Numbered from the stretch's first letter, positions 22,266 through 35,284 are shown. The stretch: 64,000 nt of DNA from Geopseudomonas aromaticivorans (GCF_019097855.1 NZ_JAHRGL010000062.1:1-64000); one strand, 5' to 3'. Made by a program: numbers and translations. Notes: generated by a model not told the origin, from the letters alone.

Positions 22266-23558
22266 TCAGAGGATGTTGGCGTAGTCGGCCTCGACGCGGT
22301 CCAGGCTCAGGTGGTTGAGGAAGTTGGAGAAGCACATCCACGCCGACAGCGCGTTGAGGTCGCTGAACTGCGGCGGCAAGTACTTGGGCGGCACCACCAG
22401 CCCCTCGTCAACCAGTTGGCGCAGGGTGCGCATGTCTTCCAGGGTGGCCTTGCCGCAGAACAGCAGCGGAATCTGCTCCAGCTTGCCCTTGCGCACCGCG
22501 AGCTGGATGTAGTTGTAGATCAGGATGAAGCCCTTGAGGTAGGACAGGTCCTTGGTGAACGGCAGGCCGTCCGGGGTCGAGCCGCGGAATACGCGGATGG
22601 TGTTGGAGTAGCCCTCCTCCGCCGTGTAGCCCTGATCGCGGTAGAACTGGAAGATCTGCAGGAAGTCCGCGCCTTCCTCGGCCATGTGGATGGCACGGGT
22701 GCGGTTGGTCAGTTTGCGCAGCCGGGTTGGATAGGAGGTGAAGGCGATCACCTCCATGAGAATGGCCAGGCCTTCCTGGGTGATGGTCGAGGACGGCGGC
22801 CCCTTGGCCAGGAAGGTACAGACCGGCTGATTGAGGCCGTTGAGGGTGGTGCCGACATGCACCAGCCCCTCGTGCACCGCCAGGGCGCGGATGTCGCGCT
22901 GGTTGAACAGCGCATCGGCGCGGATCTTGATGTAGTCGGCGCCGGCCGCGGCATCGGCGAGGATGCCGTCGGACTCGAACACCCGCACCACCGCCTCGTC
23001 GCCGAACACGCCATTGAGCTGGCCCTGCAGCAGCGCGACCGCCTCGCTGGCATTCAGCGTCTTCGGTTCGTCCTTCAGCTCGCTGCGGCCGGCGATGTTG
23101 TCCAGGTAGGTGGAGAACATCACGCCGAGATCAGCCAGGGTCGGGTCGCCGGCATGGAAGGCGTCGGAGGCCGAGCCGTACAGCTCCTGGGAGATCAGTC
23201 CGAAGTCCGCGGTACCGCGCGCCTCGAGCATGCGGATGACCATGCGGTATTCCTTGCACATGCGCCGCATGATCTGCCCGACCGGACTGAACTGGCCGAG
23301 CTGGCGAGTGATGTCGCGCTCGATCTGCTGGAACTGTTGCTTCTTCTGGTCGGCATCGAAGGACAGCGGCCGGTTCTGGTAGTAGGCCCGATCCACCGCC
23401 GGCAGCTTGCTGCCGCGGGACTTGAGAAAGTCCGCGCGAATGCCGTCGTCCCACTTGATCGCGTCGAGTACGCGGATCGGCGTCTGCGCCTCGACCAGGC
23501 GGTCGGAAAGCGCCCGGATGGTCTGCCGGTACTCGGTATTCGCCTTGCTGCGGCTCAT
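22266..23558 (-). CDS. Flavohaemoglobin expression-modulating QEGLA motif protein (DUF1704)
   Basis: The product has 430 residues. The diagnostic motifs are HEGLVHVGTTLNG, in the style of an HExxH metal site (about residue 230), and TQEGLAILMEV (about 259), which names the family. The remainder is mostly helical and includes the conserved FSPVGQIMRRMCKEYRMVIRMLEARG near residue 90. Family members of the tyrosine-MATCAP type are putative metallopeptidases; the bacterial role has been linked to flavohaemoglobin expression, but the mechanism is unknown. It follows the lipoprotein gene by 12 bases. Confidence 0.88.
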   Translation of the reverse strand: MSRSKANTEYRQTIRALSDRLVEAQTPIRVLDAIKWDDGIRADFLKSRGSKLPAVDRAYYQNRPLSFDADQKKQQFQQIERDITRQLGQFSPVGQIMRRMCKEYRMVIRMLEARGTADFGLISQELYGSASDAFHAGDPTLADLGVMFSTYLDNIAGRSELKDEPKTLNASEAVALLQGQLNGVFGDEAVVRVFESDGILADAAAGADYIKIRADALFNQRDIRALAVHEGLVHVGTTLNGLNQPVCTFLAKGPPSSTITQEGLAILMEVIAFTSYPTRLRKLTNRTRAIHMAEEGADFLQIFQFYRDQGYTAEEGYSNTIRVFRGSTPDGLPFTKDLSYLKGFILIYNYIQLAVRKGKLEQIPLLFCGKATLEDMRTLRQLVDEGLVVPPKYLPPQFSDLNALSAWMCFSNFLNHLSLDRVEADYANIL

Positions 23559-23570
23559 CGCCCCGTCCTG

Positions 23571-24122
23571 TTACTCGGTGACCCGCACAAAGCGGGCGAC
23601 CTCGCTGAACACATCGCTGTTGGCCTGATCGTCGAGGAACGCGTAGACCTTGGGCAGCGCACTGGCGATCAGCACGCCGTCACCCTCCTCGGTATCGACC
23701 GTCTTGCCCTCCAGCTCACCGCTGGCCAGGGCCTCCTGCAGTTGCTCGATATCCAGACTGTAGAGCACCAGCTCGTCGTCATCGGTCAGCTCGAAGCCGC
23801 CAAAGGCAAAGTTGCCACCCAGGCGCTCGGGAGCCGGCACCGACAGGTACCAGCGGCGGCCGTGATGGGCCACGGTGAAATCGTAGCTGCGCGCCTTGTC
23901 GCGATTGGCCATGCTCTCGCGCCAGGCCAGCGCCTGGTAGCCACCGTCGGGTTTGCGGGTGATCGCGAGGAAACGCTCCTCGCCCCACTCGTCCTCGCCG
24001 GACCAGGTGCCAAGCAGATGTTTCGGCGCCGTCTCGCCCGCCGGGATCGGCTCCTTGAAGGTGGCCAGACAGCCGCCCAGCAGCAGGAAGGACAGGACAA
24101 CAAGCACACGCACGGCGTTCAT
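23571..24122 (-). CDS. Lipoprotein of unknown function
   Basis: The product has 183 residues with AAGGAG before the ATG. The lipoprotein signal ends in LLLGGC (Cys at about 18). The mature domain shows HLLGTWSGEDEWGEERFLAI and repeated beta-strand patterns (YDFTVAHHGRRWYLSVPAPE, FGGFELTDDDELVLYSL), which fits a lipocalin-like or beta-barrel fold. I do not recognise the exact family. It begins a transcription unit running through the QEGLA, membrane-protein, DUF488 and aldose dehydrogenase genes. Confidence 0.7.
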   Translation of the reverse strand: MNAVRVLVVLSFLLLGGCLATFKEPIPAGETAPKHLLGTWSGEDEWGEERFLAITRKPDGGYQALAWRESMANRDKARSYDFTVAHHGRRWYLSVPAPERLGGNFAFGGFELTDDDELVLYSLDIEQLQEALASGELEGKTVDTEEGDGVLIASALPKVYAFLDDQANSDVFSEVARFVRVTE

Positions 24123-24192
24123 GGAGCACTCCTTATTCCAACGGGCATTTTCCGCTGCCGGCAGGGGCAGCCACGGGGAGCACGCAGCGAGT

Positions 24193-24230
24193 GGTGCCCC
24201 TTGCCGCATTCGAGCACGGCAAGGGGCACC
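24193..24230 (-). terminator. Strong hairpin after lysS
   Basis: A 14-bp perfect stem GGTGCCCCTTGCCG/CGGCAAGGGGCACC with a ten-base loop, 29 bases after the lysS stop. No clear T-run follows. Confidence 0.6.
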
Positions 24231-24258
24231 TGACTCAAGGTGATTTCACAGCAGCAGC

Positions 24259-25764
24259 TTATTGCTCCGCACGCATGTGCGGGAACAGGATCACGTCGCG
24301 GATCGACGGCGCATTGGTCAGCAGCATGACCAGGCGGTCGATGCCGATGCCTTCGCCGGCAGTCGGCGGCATGCCGTATTCGAGGGCGCGCACGAAGTCG
24401 GCGTCGAAGTGCATGGCCTCGTCGTCACCGGCATCCTTGTCGCGCACCTGGGCATGGAAGCGCTCGGCCTGGTCCTCGGCGTCGTTCAGCTCGGAGTAGG
24501 CGTTGGCGATCTCGCGGCCACCGATGAACAGCTCGAAGCGGTCGGTGACGCTCGGATCCGCGTCGTTGCGGCGCGCCAGCGGCGACACTTCGAACGGATA
24601 CTTGGTGATGAAGGTCGGCTGCTCCAGCTTGTGCTCGACCAGCTCCTCGAAAATCATCACCTGCAGCTTGCCCAGCCCTTCGAAGCCGAGCACTTTGGCG
24701 CCGGCCTTCTTGGCGATGGCGCGGGCAGTGTCGATGTCCTGCAGGTCGGCCGCGGAGATATCCGGGTTGTACTTGAGGATCGAGTCGAACACCGACAGAC
24801 GGGCGAACGGCTCGCCGAAGTGGAACAGCTTGTCGCCGTAGGGCACGTCGGTGCTGCCGAGCACGCTCTGGGCCAGCTCGCGGAACAGTTCCTCGGTGAG
24901 GTCCATGTTGTCTTCGTAGTCGGCGTAGGCGTGGTAGAACTCGAGCATGGTGAACTCGGGGTTGTGCCGGGTCGACACGCCCTCGTTGCGGAAGTTGCGG
25001 TTGATCTCGAAGACCTTCTCGAAGCCGCCAACCACCAGGCGCTTGAGGTACAGCTCCGGCGCGATGCGCAGGAACATCGGCATGTCCAGCGCGTTGTGGT
25101 GGGTCTCGAACGGCTTGGCCGCAGCGCCGCCGGGGATGGTCTGCAGCATCGGGGTTTCCACTTCGAGGAAACCGCGGTCGTTGAGGAAGCGGCGGATGTG
25201 GGCGATCACCTGGGAACGCACGCGGAAGGTGTCGCGCACCTCCTCGTTGACGATCAGGTCGACGTAGCGCTGCCGGTAGCGGGTCTCGGTGTCGGTCAGA
25301 CCGTGGAACTTGTCCGGCAGCGGACGCAGCGACTTGGTCAGCAGGCGCACGTCCTGCATGTCGACGTACAGGTCGCCCTTGCCGGAGCGGGCCAGCACGC
25401 CGCTGACGCCGACGATGTCACCCAGGTCCCAGTGCTTGATCGCCTCGAGGGTCTCGGCCGCCAGGGTCTTGCGGTTGACGTACAGCTGGATGCGCCCGCT
25501 GGTGTCCTGGATGACCATGAACGCGCCGCGGTTGAGCATGATCCGCCCGGCCACGCTGACCTTGATCTGCTGCGCTTCCAGCTCTTCCTTGCCGGCCTCG
25601 GCGTACTGCTTCTGCAGGTCGCCCGCCTGGCTGTCGCGGCGGAAGTCGTTGGGGAAGGGAATCGCCTGGCTCTCGCGCAGGGCGGCAAGCTTTTCCTTGC
25701 GCTGGGCAATCAGCTTGTTCTCTTCCTCGTGGAGGGCGTGCTCGTTCAGCGGTTGTTCGCTCAT
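24259..25764 (-). CDS. lysS: Lysyl-tRNA synthetase (class II)
   Basis: The product has 501 residues, the usual size. The N-terminal OB-fold anticodon-binding domain (about 60-170) has [28 protein letters not shown]. The catalytic core shows class II motif 1 ([27 protein letters not shown]), motif 2 ([23 protein letters not shown]) and motif 3 ([18 protein letters not shown]). It charges tRNA-Lys in the cytoplasm. It follows prfB by 95 bases on the same strand, the same order as in E. coli and other Pseudomonas. Confidence 0.97.
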   Translation of the reverse strand: MSEQPLNEHALHEEENKLIAQRKEKLAALRESQAIPFPNDFRRDSQAGDLQKQYAEAGKEELEAQQIKVSVAGRIMLNRGAFMVIQDTSGRIQLYVNRKTLAAETLEAIKHWDLGDIVGVSGVLARSGKGDLYVDMQDVRLLTKSLRPLPDKFHGLTDTETRYRQRYVDLIVNEEVRDTFRVRSQVIAHIRRFLNDRGFLEVETPMLQTIPGGAAAKPFETHHNALDMPMFLRIAPELYLKRLVVGGFEKVFEINRNFRNEGVSTRHNPEFTMLEFYHAYADYEDNMDLTEELFRELAQSVLGSTDVPYGDKLFHFGEPFARLSVFDSILKYNPDISAADLQDIDTARAIAKKAGAKVLGFEGLGKLQVMIFEELVEHKLEQPTFITKYPFEVSPLARRNDADPSVTDRFELFIGGREIANAYSELNDAEDQAERFHAQVRDKDAGDDEAMHFDADFVRALEYGMPPTAGEGIGIDRLVMLLTNAPSIRDVILFPHMRAEQ

Positions 25765-25859
25765 GGTCGTCGTTCTTCCAAATTTGGCGTGGCTGTCGCC
25801 ACATCCGGGATTTGCGCGGTAGATCGAAAGCCCCCGGGTTCAACGGGGGGCGCCGTGCA

Positions 25860-26955
25860 TTACAGGCCCTGCTTCAGACTCGCCTCGATGAACTCGTCCA
25901 GGTCACCGTCCAGCACCGCATCGCAGTTGCTCTCTTCGATACCGGTGCGCAGGTCCTTGATCCGCGACTGGTCGAGCACGTAGGAGCGGATCTGGTGGCC
26001 CCAGCCGATGTCCGACTTGGTGTCTTCCAGCGCCTGGGCGGCTGCGTTGCGCTTCTGCACTTCCAGCTCGTACAGCTTGGCCCGCAGCATCTTCATGGCG
26101 GTGTCGCGGTTGGCGTGCTGGGAGCGCTCGTTCTGGCAGCTGACCACGGTATTGGTGGGGATGTGGGTGATCCGCACCGCCGAGTCGGTGGTGTTCACGT
26201 GCTGGCCACCGGCACCCGAGGAGCGGTAGGTGTCGGTACGCAGATCGGCCGGGTTGATGTCGATCTCGATGTTGTCGTCGATTTCCGGCGAGGCGAACAC
26301 CGCGGTGAACGAGGTGTGCCGGCGGTTGCCGGAGTCGAACGGGCTCTTGCGCACCAGGCGGTGCACGCCGATCTCGGTACGCAGCCAGCCGAAGGCGTAC
26401 TCGCCCTTGATATGCACGGTGGCGCCCTTGATGCCGGCGACTTCGCCAGCGGACAGCTCCATGATGGTGGCTTCGAAACCGTGTTTGTCGGCCCAGCGCA
26501 GGTACATGCGCAGCAGCATGTTGGCCCAGTCCTGGGCCTCGGTGCCGCCGGAACCGGCCTGGATGTCGAGATAGGCGTTGTTGGCGTCCATCTCGCCGCT
26601 GAACATGCGGCGGAACTCAAGTTTCTCGAGGATCTCGCGCAGGCGCTCGACTTCGCTGGCGACGTCGTTCACCGCGCCTTCGTCGTTTTCCTCGACGGCC
26701 ATGCCCAGCAGGTCGCTGGAGTCGGCCAGGCCGCTGGCCAGTTCGTCGAGCGTATCGACGATCTGCGCCAGCTGGGCGCGCTCGCGGCCCAGATTCTGCG
26801 CGTATTCCGGATTGTTCCAGACGTTCGGGTCTTCCAGCTCGCGATTGACTTCGGTCAGACGGTCATGCTTCTGATCGTAGTCAAAGATACCCCCGAATAG
26901 TCTGGGTACGGTTGGTCAGGTCCTTGATGCTGTTAAGGATCGGATTGATTTCCAT
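25860..26955 (-). CDS. prfB: Peptide chain release factor 2 with programmed +1 frameshift
   Basis: The first 24 codons run from the ATG at 26955 to CTT at 26884; an in-frame TGA follows at 26883-26881. Reading shifts by +1 (T at 26883 is skipped) and continues from 26882 to the stop at 25860, giving 364 residues, the normal RF2 length. The shift site GGGGGTATCTTTGAC, with its internal Shine-Dalgarno-like G-run, is the classical autoregulatory site. Lower down, SPF (stop-codon recognition) appears in [10 protein letters not shown] and the peptidyl-transferase GGQ motif in [10 protein letters not shown]2 ends translation at UGA and UAA, so low RF2 raises its own synthesis. Confidence 0.97.
26869..26897 (-). 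other. Programmed frameshift site in prfB
   Basis: On the minus strand CGGGGGTATCTTTGACTACG. The G-run acts as an internal Shine-Dalgarno three bases before CTT, and TGAC gives slow termination. This layout is the same as in E. coli. Confidence 0.95.
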
Positions 26956-27079
26956 GGCTGGCGTCACTCGCGGGCGGAACTGGAGAAAAGCGCAAAAGTA
27001 TACGCCAGTCGCGGCGCGCTGGCAGCACACGCGCGACAAAGCACGCTGGCCAGCGTGATAGCAACACCCTACGCCCAGC

Positions 27080-29589
<2,510 letters not shown>

Positions 29590-29606
29590 TTATCACGTTG
29601 CAATAC

Positions 29607-30491
29607 TCAGCGTTTGTTCATCAGCGCCCGGCGCTCGAACTCGACGATGCGCTGGCGGTAATGTTCGATAGTCTGCGCGGTCATCACGCTGCGCTGCTCG
29701 TCCTTGAGTTCGCCACCCAGCTCGTGAGCCAACTTGCGCGCGGCAGCGACCATCAGGTCGAAGGCCTGCTTGGGATGGCGCGGGCCGGGCAGGCCGAGGA
29801 AGAAGCTCACCGCACGGGTACTGAAGTGGTCGATGTCGTCCAGATCGAAGGTGCCGGGCTTGACCGCGTTGGCCATGGAGAACAACACCTCGCCGTTGCC
29901 AGCCATGCTTTCGTGGCGATGGAAAATGTCCATGTCGCCGAAGCGCAGGCCGCTTTCCAGAATGCTCTGCAACAGCGCCGGGCCCTTGAAGCCCTCAGGG
30001 TCGCGGGCGACCACGCTGATCACCAGCACCTCCTCCACCGGTGGCAGGTCGCGGGGCGGCGCGGAGGGAGCGGCCTTGTCGGCCTTCTCGCTCGCCTTGT
30101 CGGCCACCTTGTCGCGAGGCTTGTCCTTGCTGCGCGGCTCCTCGATCAGGTCGTCGGCCGCCGGCATGCGCAGCGGCGCGGCCACCGGCTCAGTCATGCC
30201 AAGCTCCAGATCGCCCGCCAGCGGCTCGCCGCGACGCTTGCTGCGCGGCTCCAGCGCAGGCTCCAGCAGATCGTCCTCGTCCAGCGAGGGCTCCTGATGC
30301 TTGTCGACCACGCGCGCCGGCCCCAGCAGCTCCGTATCGCCATCATCGTCAGGCAGATTGGCAGCGCTGCGGTCGAGCTTGAACTTCAGACGGCCCCTGC
30401 CGCCGCGCATGCGGCGCCAGCCATCAATCAGGATTCCGCCGATCACAATAATACCGATGACGATCAGCCATTCGCGCAAACCGATGTCCAT
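29607..30491 (-). CDS. zipA: Cell division protein ZipA
   Basis: The product has 294 residues from the ATG at 30491; a GTG three codons upstream has a closer GGGG and is an alternative. The N-terminus is a membrane anchor ([20 protein letters not shown]), then a basic patch, a charged Pro/Asp/Glu/Lys linker (residues 40-150) and the C-terminal FtsZ-binding domain (from about 155: [37 protein letters not shown], ending in VEFERRAL). It tethers FtsZ to the membrane. The linker is shorter than in E. coli. Position between smc and ligA is the usual Pseudomonas order. Confidence 0.95.
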   Translation of the reverse strand: MDIGLREWLIVIGIIVIGGILIDGWRRMRGGRGRLKFKLDRSAANLPDDDGDTELLGPARVVDKHQEPSLDEDDLLEPALEPRSKRRGEPLAGDLELGMTEPVAAPLRMPAADDLIEEPRSKDKPRDKVADKASEKADKAAPSAPPRDLPPVEEVLVISVVARDPEGFKGPALLQSILESGLRFGDMDIFHRHESMAGNGEVLFSMANAVKPGTFDLDDIDHFSTRAVSFFLGLPGPRHPKQAFDLMVAAARKLAHELGGELKDEQRSVMTAQTIEHYRQRIVEFERRALMNKR

Positions 30492-30637
30492 GAAAGACAC
30501 ATTCCCCTATCCGAATCCGGGCAAATCAATTGCAAGTTGGCAAGCACAGCGGCCGGCTCGAACCGTTTATATACCGCAACGCCTTGTAATAGCCCATAAA
30601 TTAACATGACGACACAAACTATACACCGTTCGTATTG

Positions 30638-33600
30638 TCAGGCTTCCGCCAAAGCCACCGCCTCCTCGACGTTGACCGCCACCAGACGCGAACAGCCCGG
30701 CTCGTGCATGGTCACACCCATCAACTGGTCCGCCATTTCCATGGCGATCTTGTTGTGGGTGATATAGATGAACTGCACCTTCTCCGACATTTCCTTGACG
30801 AGTCGTGCATAACGGCCAACGTTGGCATCGTCCAGCGGCGCATCCACTTCGTCGAGCATGCAGAACGGCGCCGGATTGAGTTGGAAGATGGAAAACACCA
30901 GGGCCAGCGCGGTCAGCGCCTTCTCGCCACCGGACAGCAGATGGATGGTGCTGTTCTTCTTGCCGGGCGGGCGCGCCATGATCGCCACCCCTGTATCGAG
31001 TAGATCTTCGCCGGTAAGTTCCAGATAGGCCTGACCGCCGCCGAACACTTTGGGAAACAGCGCCTGCAGACCGCCATTGATCTGCTCGAAGGTTTCCTTG
31101 AAGCGGTTGCGGGTTTCCTTGTCGATCTTGCGGATAACGCTTTCCAGGGTGTCCAGCGCCTCGACCAGATCGTCGTTCTGCGCATCCAGGTAGCGCTTGC
31201 GCTCGGACTGCTGCTGGTACTCGTCGATGGCGGCGAGGTTGATCGGCCCCAGACGCTGGATGCGTGCCGCCAGCTGCTCCAGCTGACTCTCCCACTCGCG
31301 CTCGGCAGCCGCCTCGGGCAGATTGGCCAGCACCGTGGGCAGATCATAGCCATCCTCGACCAGCTGATCCTCGAGGGTCTTGCGCCGCACACTCAAGGTC
31401 TGCCAGTCGAGACGCTGCTGTTCGAGCTGACCACGCAGCAGCTGGGCCTGCTGCTCGGCGCTGCTGCGGCGCTTCTCGGCGTCGCGCAACTCGCGGTCGG
31501 CATCGTCCAGCGCCAGGCGCGCCAGGCGCATTTCCTCGTCGACCTGCATGCGCCGCTCGAGCAGCTCCTCGAGGCGCAAGCGCAGCTCCTGCAGCGGCTC
31601 GTCGCCTTCCTCGAGGTTGAGGCTGAGCTGCTCGCAGCGCTCGACCAGACGCGCCGCCTGCAGCTCGAGGCGCTCCAGCGCCTGGCGAGTGGAGTCGTGC
31701 TGGGCACGCAGCGAGCCGAGGCGCACGGCCAGCTGGTGGGCGTGATCCTTGTGCTGGCGGCTGTCCTGGCGCACCCGGTCGAGGCGCTCGCGCAAGGCAT
31801 CGCGGGTGACCAGCAGCTGCTCGCGCTGCTCGGTGTCGCTGGCCATGGCATCCAGCGCATCCTGCAGGTACAGGCGCGACTCGCCCAGCTGCTCCACCTC
31901 CTGGGCGCGCTGCTCGGCCTGCTCGGCCAGCTCCTCTTCGAGGCGGCGGCGACGCAAGGCCAGCTGCTCATGGCGCGCCTGGCTGGCGGAGAGGCGCGCC
32001 TTGAGCTCGCCCTGGCGGCGGTTCTCTTCCTGCAGGCGCCGGCGCTGCTGCTCGCGGGCGTCCTCCTGCCGGGTCTGCTGCTCGCGCAGTTGCTGCAGGC
32101 GTTCTTCCAGTGCCGCCAGCGTCGCCTCCAGCACTTCGCGCTCGCCGGCCAAGCGCACCAGCTCCTGACCGCGCGCCAGCACACCGCTTTCCGCCTCGCT
32201 GGCGCGACGCACGCGCAGGAAATGCCGGCCGACCCAGTAGCCGTCGCGACTGATCAGGCTTTCGCCTTCGGCCAGGCTGGCGCGCACGGCCAGGGCCTCG
32301 TCCAGCGATTCCACCGCACGCACGCGGCCAAGCCAGGGACTCAGATCGACCGGCGCCTGCACCTTGTCCAGCAGGCTGCCGCCCGAGCGGGCCACGCCGC
32401 CAGCGCTGCAGGCCAGGCGCAGCTCGCCCTGGGCGAACGCGGTCAGGGCCAGGCCGACGAAATCGTCCAGCAGCACCGCCTGCAGGTCGGCGCCCAGCAC
32501 GGTTTCCACCGCCAGCTCCCAACCGGCCTCGACACACAGGCCTTCGGCCAGGCGTGGCCGCGCAGTCAATTCATTGTCGCGCAGCCACTCGGCCGCGCCG
32601 GCGCCGGGGTCCAGCGCCGCCTGCTGCAGCGCTTCCAGCGAGGCGATACGGCCGTTAAGCCGTTGCAGCTCGCCCTGAGCCTGCTGCTGGTCGCGACCGG
32701 CCTGCTGCAACTCGTCGCGCAGTTGCTGCAGGCCCTCGGCCAGCTGTTCCTCGCCAGCCTGCAGGCCTTCCAGCTCCGACTCGCCCTCGGCCAGCTGCTC
32801 GGCGAGTTCCTCCATCTGCGCCGCGGCCGGATCGTCGGCCAGCTGGCGACGCTCGTCCTGCAGGCGCCGCTCGCGCTCGACCAGGCGCTCGAGGCTCTGC
32901 TCCAGCTGCTGGATGCGCGCCTGCTGCACCTCGGCCTGGCGCCGCGGCTCGGCGCTGCGCTGGTTGAAGCCGTCCCACTGCTCCTGCCAGGCCTGCATGG
33001 CGCCTTCCGCCTCCTCGAGACCGGCGGCGCCCTCCTCGGCCGCGGCCTGCGCCAGCGCCTGCTCGGGCTCGAGCATCGCCAGCTCCTCGGCCAGAGTGGT
33101 CAGCAGCTCGCGGTCATGGGCCAGATGGCTGGCGGTTTCCGCGCGGGCACGCTCGGCTTCGCGCAGGTCGTCCTGCAGCTGGCGCAGGCGCTGCTGGCCG
33201 TGCTGGATGCTCTGCTCGATGCGGGCAATGTCGCCGCCCACCGAATAGAAGCGTGCCTGCACCTGATTGAAGCCTTCCGACAGCTCGTGATGGCCGTCGC
33301 GCAGCCGCTCGATGCTGGCGTCGGCGTTGCGCTGCTCGGCGACCAGCGCCTCCATGGCCACTTCCTGGTCGCCGATCACCGACTGTCGCTGTCGCGCCAG
33401 CTCGTCGAGCGCCAGCCAGCGCAGGGCGGCCAGCTCGGCCTTGAGCTGGCGCTCCTCGGCCTTGTACTGCTGGTACTTCTCGGCGGCCTGGGCCTGGCGC
33501 TGCAGACGCTCGAGCTGGCGCTCCAGCTCCTGGCGCAGGTCGGCGAGACGCTCGAGGTTTTCCTGGGTGCGGCGGATGCGGCTCTCGGTCTCGCGGCGCC

Positions 33601-34126
33601 GCTCCTTGTACTTGGAGATGCCCGCGGCTTCCTCGATGAAGTTGCGCAGATCCTCGGGCCGCGCCTCGATCAGCTTGGAGATCATCCCCTGCTCGATGAT
33701 CGAGTAGCTGCGCGGGCCGAGGCCGGTACCGAGGAAGATGTCGGTGATGTCGCGCCGCCGGCACTTGGTACCGTTGAGGAAGTAGGTGTTCTGGGCGTCG
33801 CGGGTGACCCGGCGGCGGATGGAGATCTCGCTGTAGGCGGCGTACTCGCCGAGCAGACTGCCGTCGCTGTTGTCGAACACCAGCTCGATGGAGGCCTGGC
33901 TGACCGGCTTGCGGGTGTTGGAGCCGTTGAAGATGACGTCGGTCATCGACTCGCCGCGGAGGTTCTTCGCCGAACTTTCGCCCATCACCCAGCGCACGGC
34001 GTCGATGATGTTGGACTTGCCGCAACCGTTGGGACCCACCACCGCCGCCATGTTGCTCGGGAAGCTCACCGTGGTCGGGTCGACGAACGACTTGAAGCCC
34101 GCCAGGCGGATGCACTTCAGACGCAT
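30638..34126 (-). CDS. smc: Chromosome segregation ATPase SMC
   Basis: The product has 1162 residues, the normal size. Walker A GPNGCGKSN is at about residues 32-40. Two long coiled coils (about 170-500 and 660-1000) surround the hinge (about 510-650, with DNELTARPRLAEGLCVE and GLALTAFAQGELRL). The C-terminal head has the LSGGEKALTALALVF signature and Walker B FCMLDEVDAPLDDANV. It forms the DNA-loop-extruding complex of chromosome organisation. The start at MRLKCIRLAGFKSF has GGAGTG upstream. A Pseudomonas with SMC may also have MksB, which is not in the window. Confidence 0.97.
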   Translation of the reverse strand: MRLKCIRLAGFKSFVDPTTVSFPSNMAAVVGPNGCGKSNIIDAVRWVMGESSAKNLRGESMTDVIFNGSNTRKPVSQASIELVFDNSDGSLLGEYAAYSEISIRRRVTRDAQNTYFLNGTKCRRRDITDIFLGTGLGPRSYSIIEQGMISKLIEARPEDLRNFIEEAAGISKYKERRRETESRIRRTQENLERLADLRQELERQLERLQRQAQAAEKYQQYKAEERQLKAELAALRWLALDELARQRQSVIGDQEVAMEALVAEQRNADASIERLRDGHHELSEGFNQVQARFYSVGGDIARIEQSIQHGQQRLRQLQDDLREAERARAETASHLAHDRELLTTLAEELAMLEPEQALAQAAAEEGAAGLEEAEGAMQAWQEQWDGFNQRSAEPRRQAEVQQARIQQLEQSLERLVERERRLQDERRQLADDPAAAQMEELAEQLAEGESELEGLQAGEEQLAEGLQQLRDELQQAGRDQQQAQGELQRLNGRIASLEALQQAALDPGAGAAEWLRDNELTARPRLAEGLCVEAGWELAVETVLGADLQAVLLDDFVGLALTAFAQGELRLACSAGGVARSGGSLLDKVQAPVDLSPWLGRVRAVESLDEALAVRASLAEGESLISRDGYWVGRHFLRVRRASEAESGVLARGQELVRLAGEREVLEATLAALEERLQQLREQQTRQEDAREQQRRRLQEENRRQGELKARLSASQARHEQLALRRRRLEEELAEQAEQRAQEVEQLGESRLYLQDALDAMASDTEQREQLLVTRDALRERLDRVRQDSRQHKDHAHQLAVRLGSLRAQHDSTRQALERLELQAARLVERCEQLSLNLEEGDEPLQELRLRLEELLERRMQVDEEMRLARLALDDADRELRDAEKRRSSAEQQAQLLRGQLEQQRLDWQTLSVRRKTLEDQLVEDGYDLPTVLANLPEAAAEREWESQLEQLAARIQRLGPINLAAIDEYQQQSERKRYLDAQNDDLVEALDTLESVIRKIDKETRNRFKETFEQINGGLQALFPKVFGGGQAYLELTGEDLLDTGVAIMARPPGKKNSTIHLLSGGEKALTALALVFSIFQLNPAPFCMLDEVDAPLDDANVGRYARLVKEMSEKVQFIYITHNKIAMEMADQLMGVTMHEPGCSRLVAVNVEEAVALAEA

Positions 34127-34428
34127 GGCACGACACTCCGGGCACGACCCCACCGCAGCGCGAGCAGGCACGGCTGCAGACAGCGGGCATTCGGGGGGGC
34201 GCCGGTGGCGGACTGGAGGATCATGGGCAGGCGTCTGTCACGGGTTGCGCGGCGCGGCAGTCTACCACAGGGTCCTGCCGCTCCAAGCGGGGCGCCGCCG
34301 CGCTTTGCCTGCAGCGTCACAAGCACGCCTCGCCGGGGCGCGCACGCGGCGGCACAAAGCCCGCTAACATAGGCAAAATGAACCTGGACAGCCGCGCGGC
34401 CCGACCTGCGCCTGGATCGAGAAGCCCC
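34127..34428. other. Divergent region between smc and the channel gene
   Basis: About 300 bases. 34378-34428 may be coding if the upstream ATG of the channel gene is used. No other gene is seen. Confidence 0.4.
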
Positions 34429-35265
34429 ATGACGCAACCGTCCCCCCCGCAGAGTTGGCGCGAACGCCTGTATATCATCATCTTCCACGCCGATACCCCG
34501 GCCGGGAAGCGCTTCGACGAAATCCTCCTGCTGGCCATCCTCGCCAGTCTGGTCGTGGTGATGCTCGACAGTGTCAACTCGATCCACCAGCACTACGCCC
34601 TGCCGCTGGCCGGGCTGGAGTGGGGCTTCACCGCGCTGTTCGCCGCCGAATACCTGCTGCGCCTGTACTGCTCGCCCAAGCCGCTGCGCTACGCCTTCAG
34701 CTTCTACGGGGTGGTCGACTTGCTCGCCGTGCTGCCGGCGCTGCTGGCGCTGGTCTACACCGGCGCCCAGTACCTGATGATTGTCCGCGTGCTGCGCATG
34801 TTGCGGGTGTTCCGGATCCTCAAGCTGACGCCCTACCTGAGCCAGGCCAACTTCCTGCTGGTGGCGCTGCGCGGCAGCCAGCAGAAGATCACCGTCTTCC
34901 TGCTGACCGTGAGCACCCTGGTCATCGTGTTCGGCACCCTGATGTACGTGGTCGAGGGACCGCACCACGGTTTCACCAGCATCCCCACCAGCATCTACTG
35001 GGCGGTGGTGACGCTGACCACCGTCGGCTTCGGCGACATCACGCCGAAGACCCCGCTCGGCCAGGGCCTGGCCACCCTGATCATGATCACCGGCTATTCG
35101 ATCATCGCCGTACCCACCGGCATCTTCACCGCCGAACTGGCCAGCGCCATGCGTGGCGGTAGCGAAAGCCTGCAGCATGCCTGCCCGACCTGCGGCAAAG
35201 CGGAGCATGAGGCCAGCGCCGGCTTCTGCAGTCGCTGCGGCCATCCACTATTCCCAAAGTTATAA
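34429..35265 (+). CDS. Voltage-gated-type potassium channel with C-terminal zinc ribbon
   Basis: The product is 278 residues from the ATG at 34429 (GAGAAG upstream); an in-frame ATG at 34378 is an alternative. It has six membrane segments: S1 (LLLAILASLVVVML), S2-S3 and a short charged S4 (IVRVLRMLRVFRILKL) of the Kv type, then the pore with the K+ selectivity filter TVGFGD. After S6 (MITGYSIIAVPTGIFTAEL) comes a four-cysteine zinc ribbon (CPTCG and CSRCG) at the very end. It should conduct K+ across the inner membrane. The role of the zinc ribbon, perhaps tetramer contact or regulation, is inference. Confidence 0.9.
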   Translation: MTQPSPPQSWRERLYIIIFHADTPAGKRFDEILLLAILASLVVVMLDSVNSIHQHYALPLAGLEWGFTALFAAEYLLRLYCSPKPLRYAFSFYGVVDLLAVLPALLALVYTGAQYLMIVRVLRMLRVFRILKLTPYLSQANFLLVALRGSQQKITVFLLTVSTLVIVFGTLMYVVEGPHHGFTSIPTSIYWAVVTLTTVGFGDITPKTPLGQGLATLIMITGYSIIAVPTGIFTAELASAMRGGSESLQHACPTCGKAEHEASAGFCSRCGHPLFPKL

Positions 35266-35284
35266 ACAAATATCTACATGGTAT

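Noticed and set aside
31697-34372. Long plus-strand frame opposite smc
   Set aside because: Leucine/glutamine-rich mirror of the SMC coiled coil; smc itself has all its motifs.
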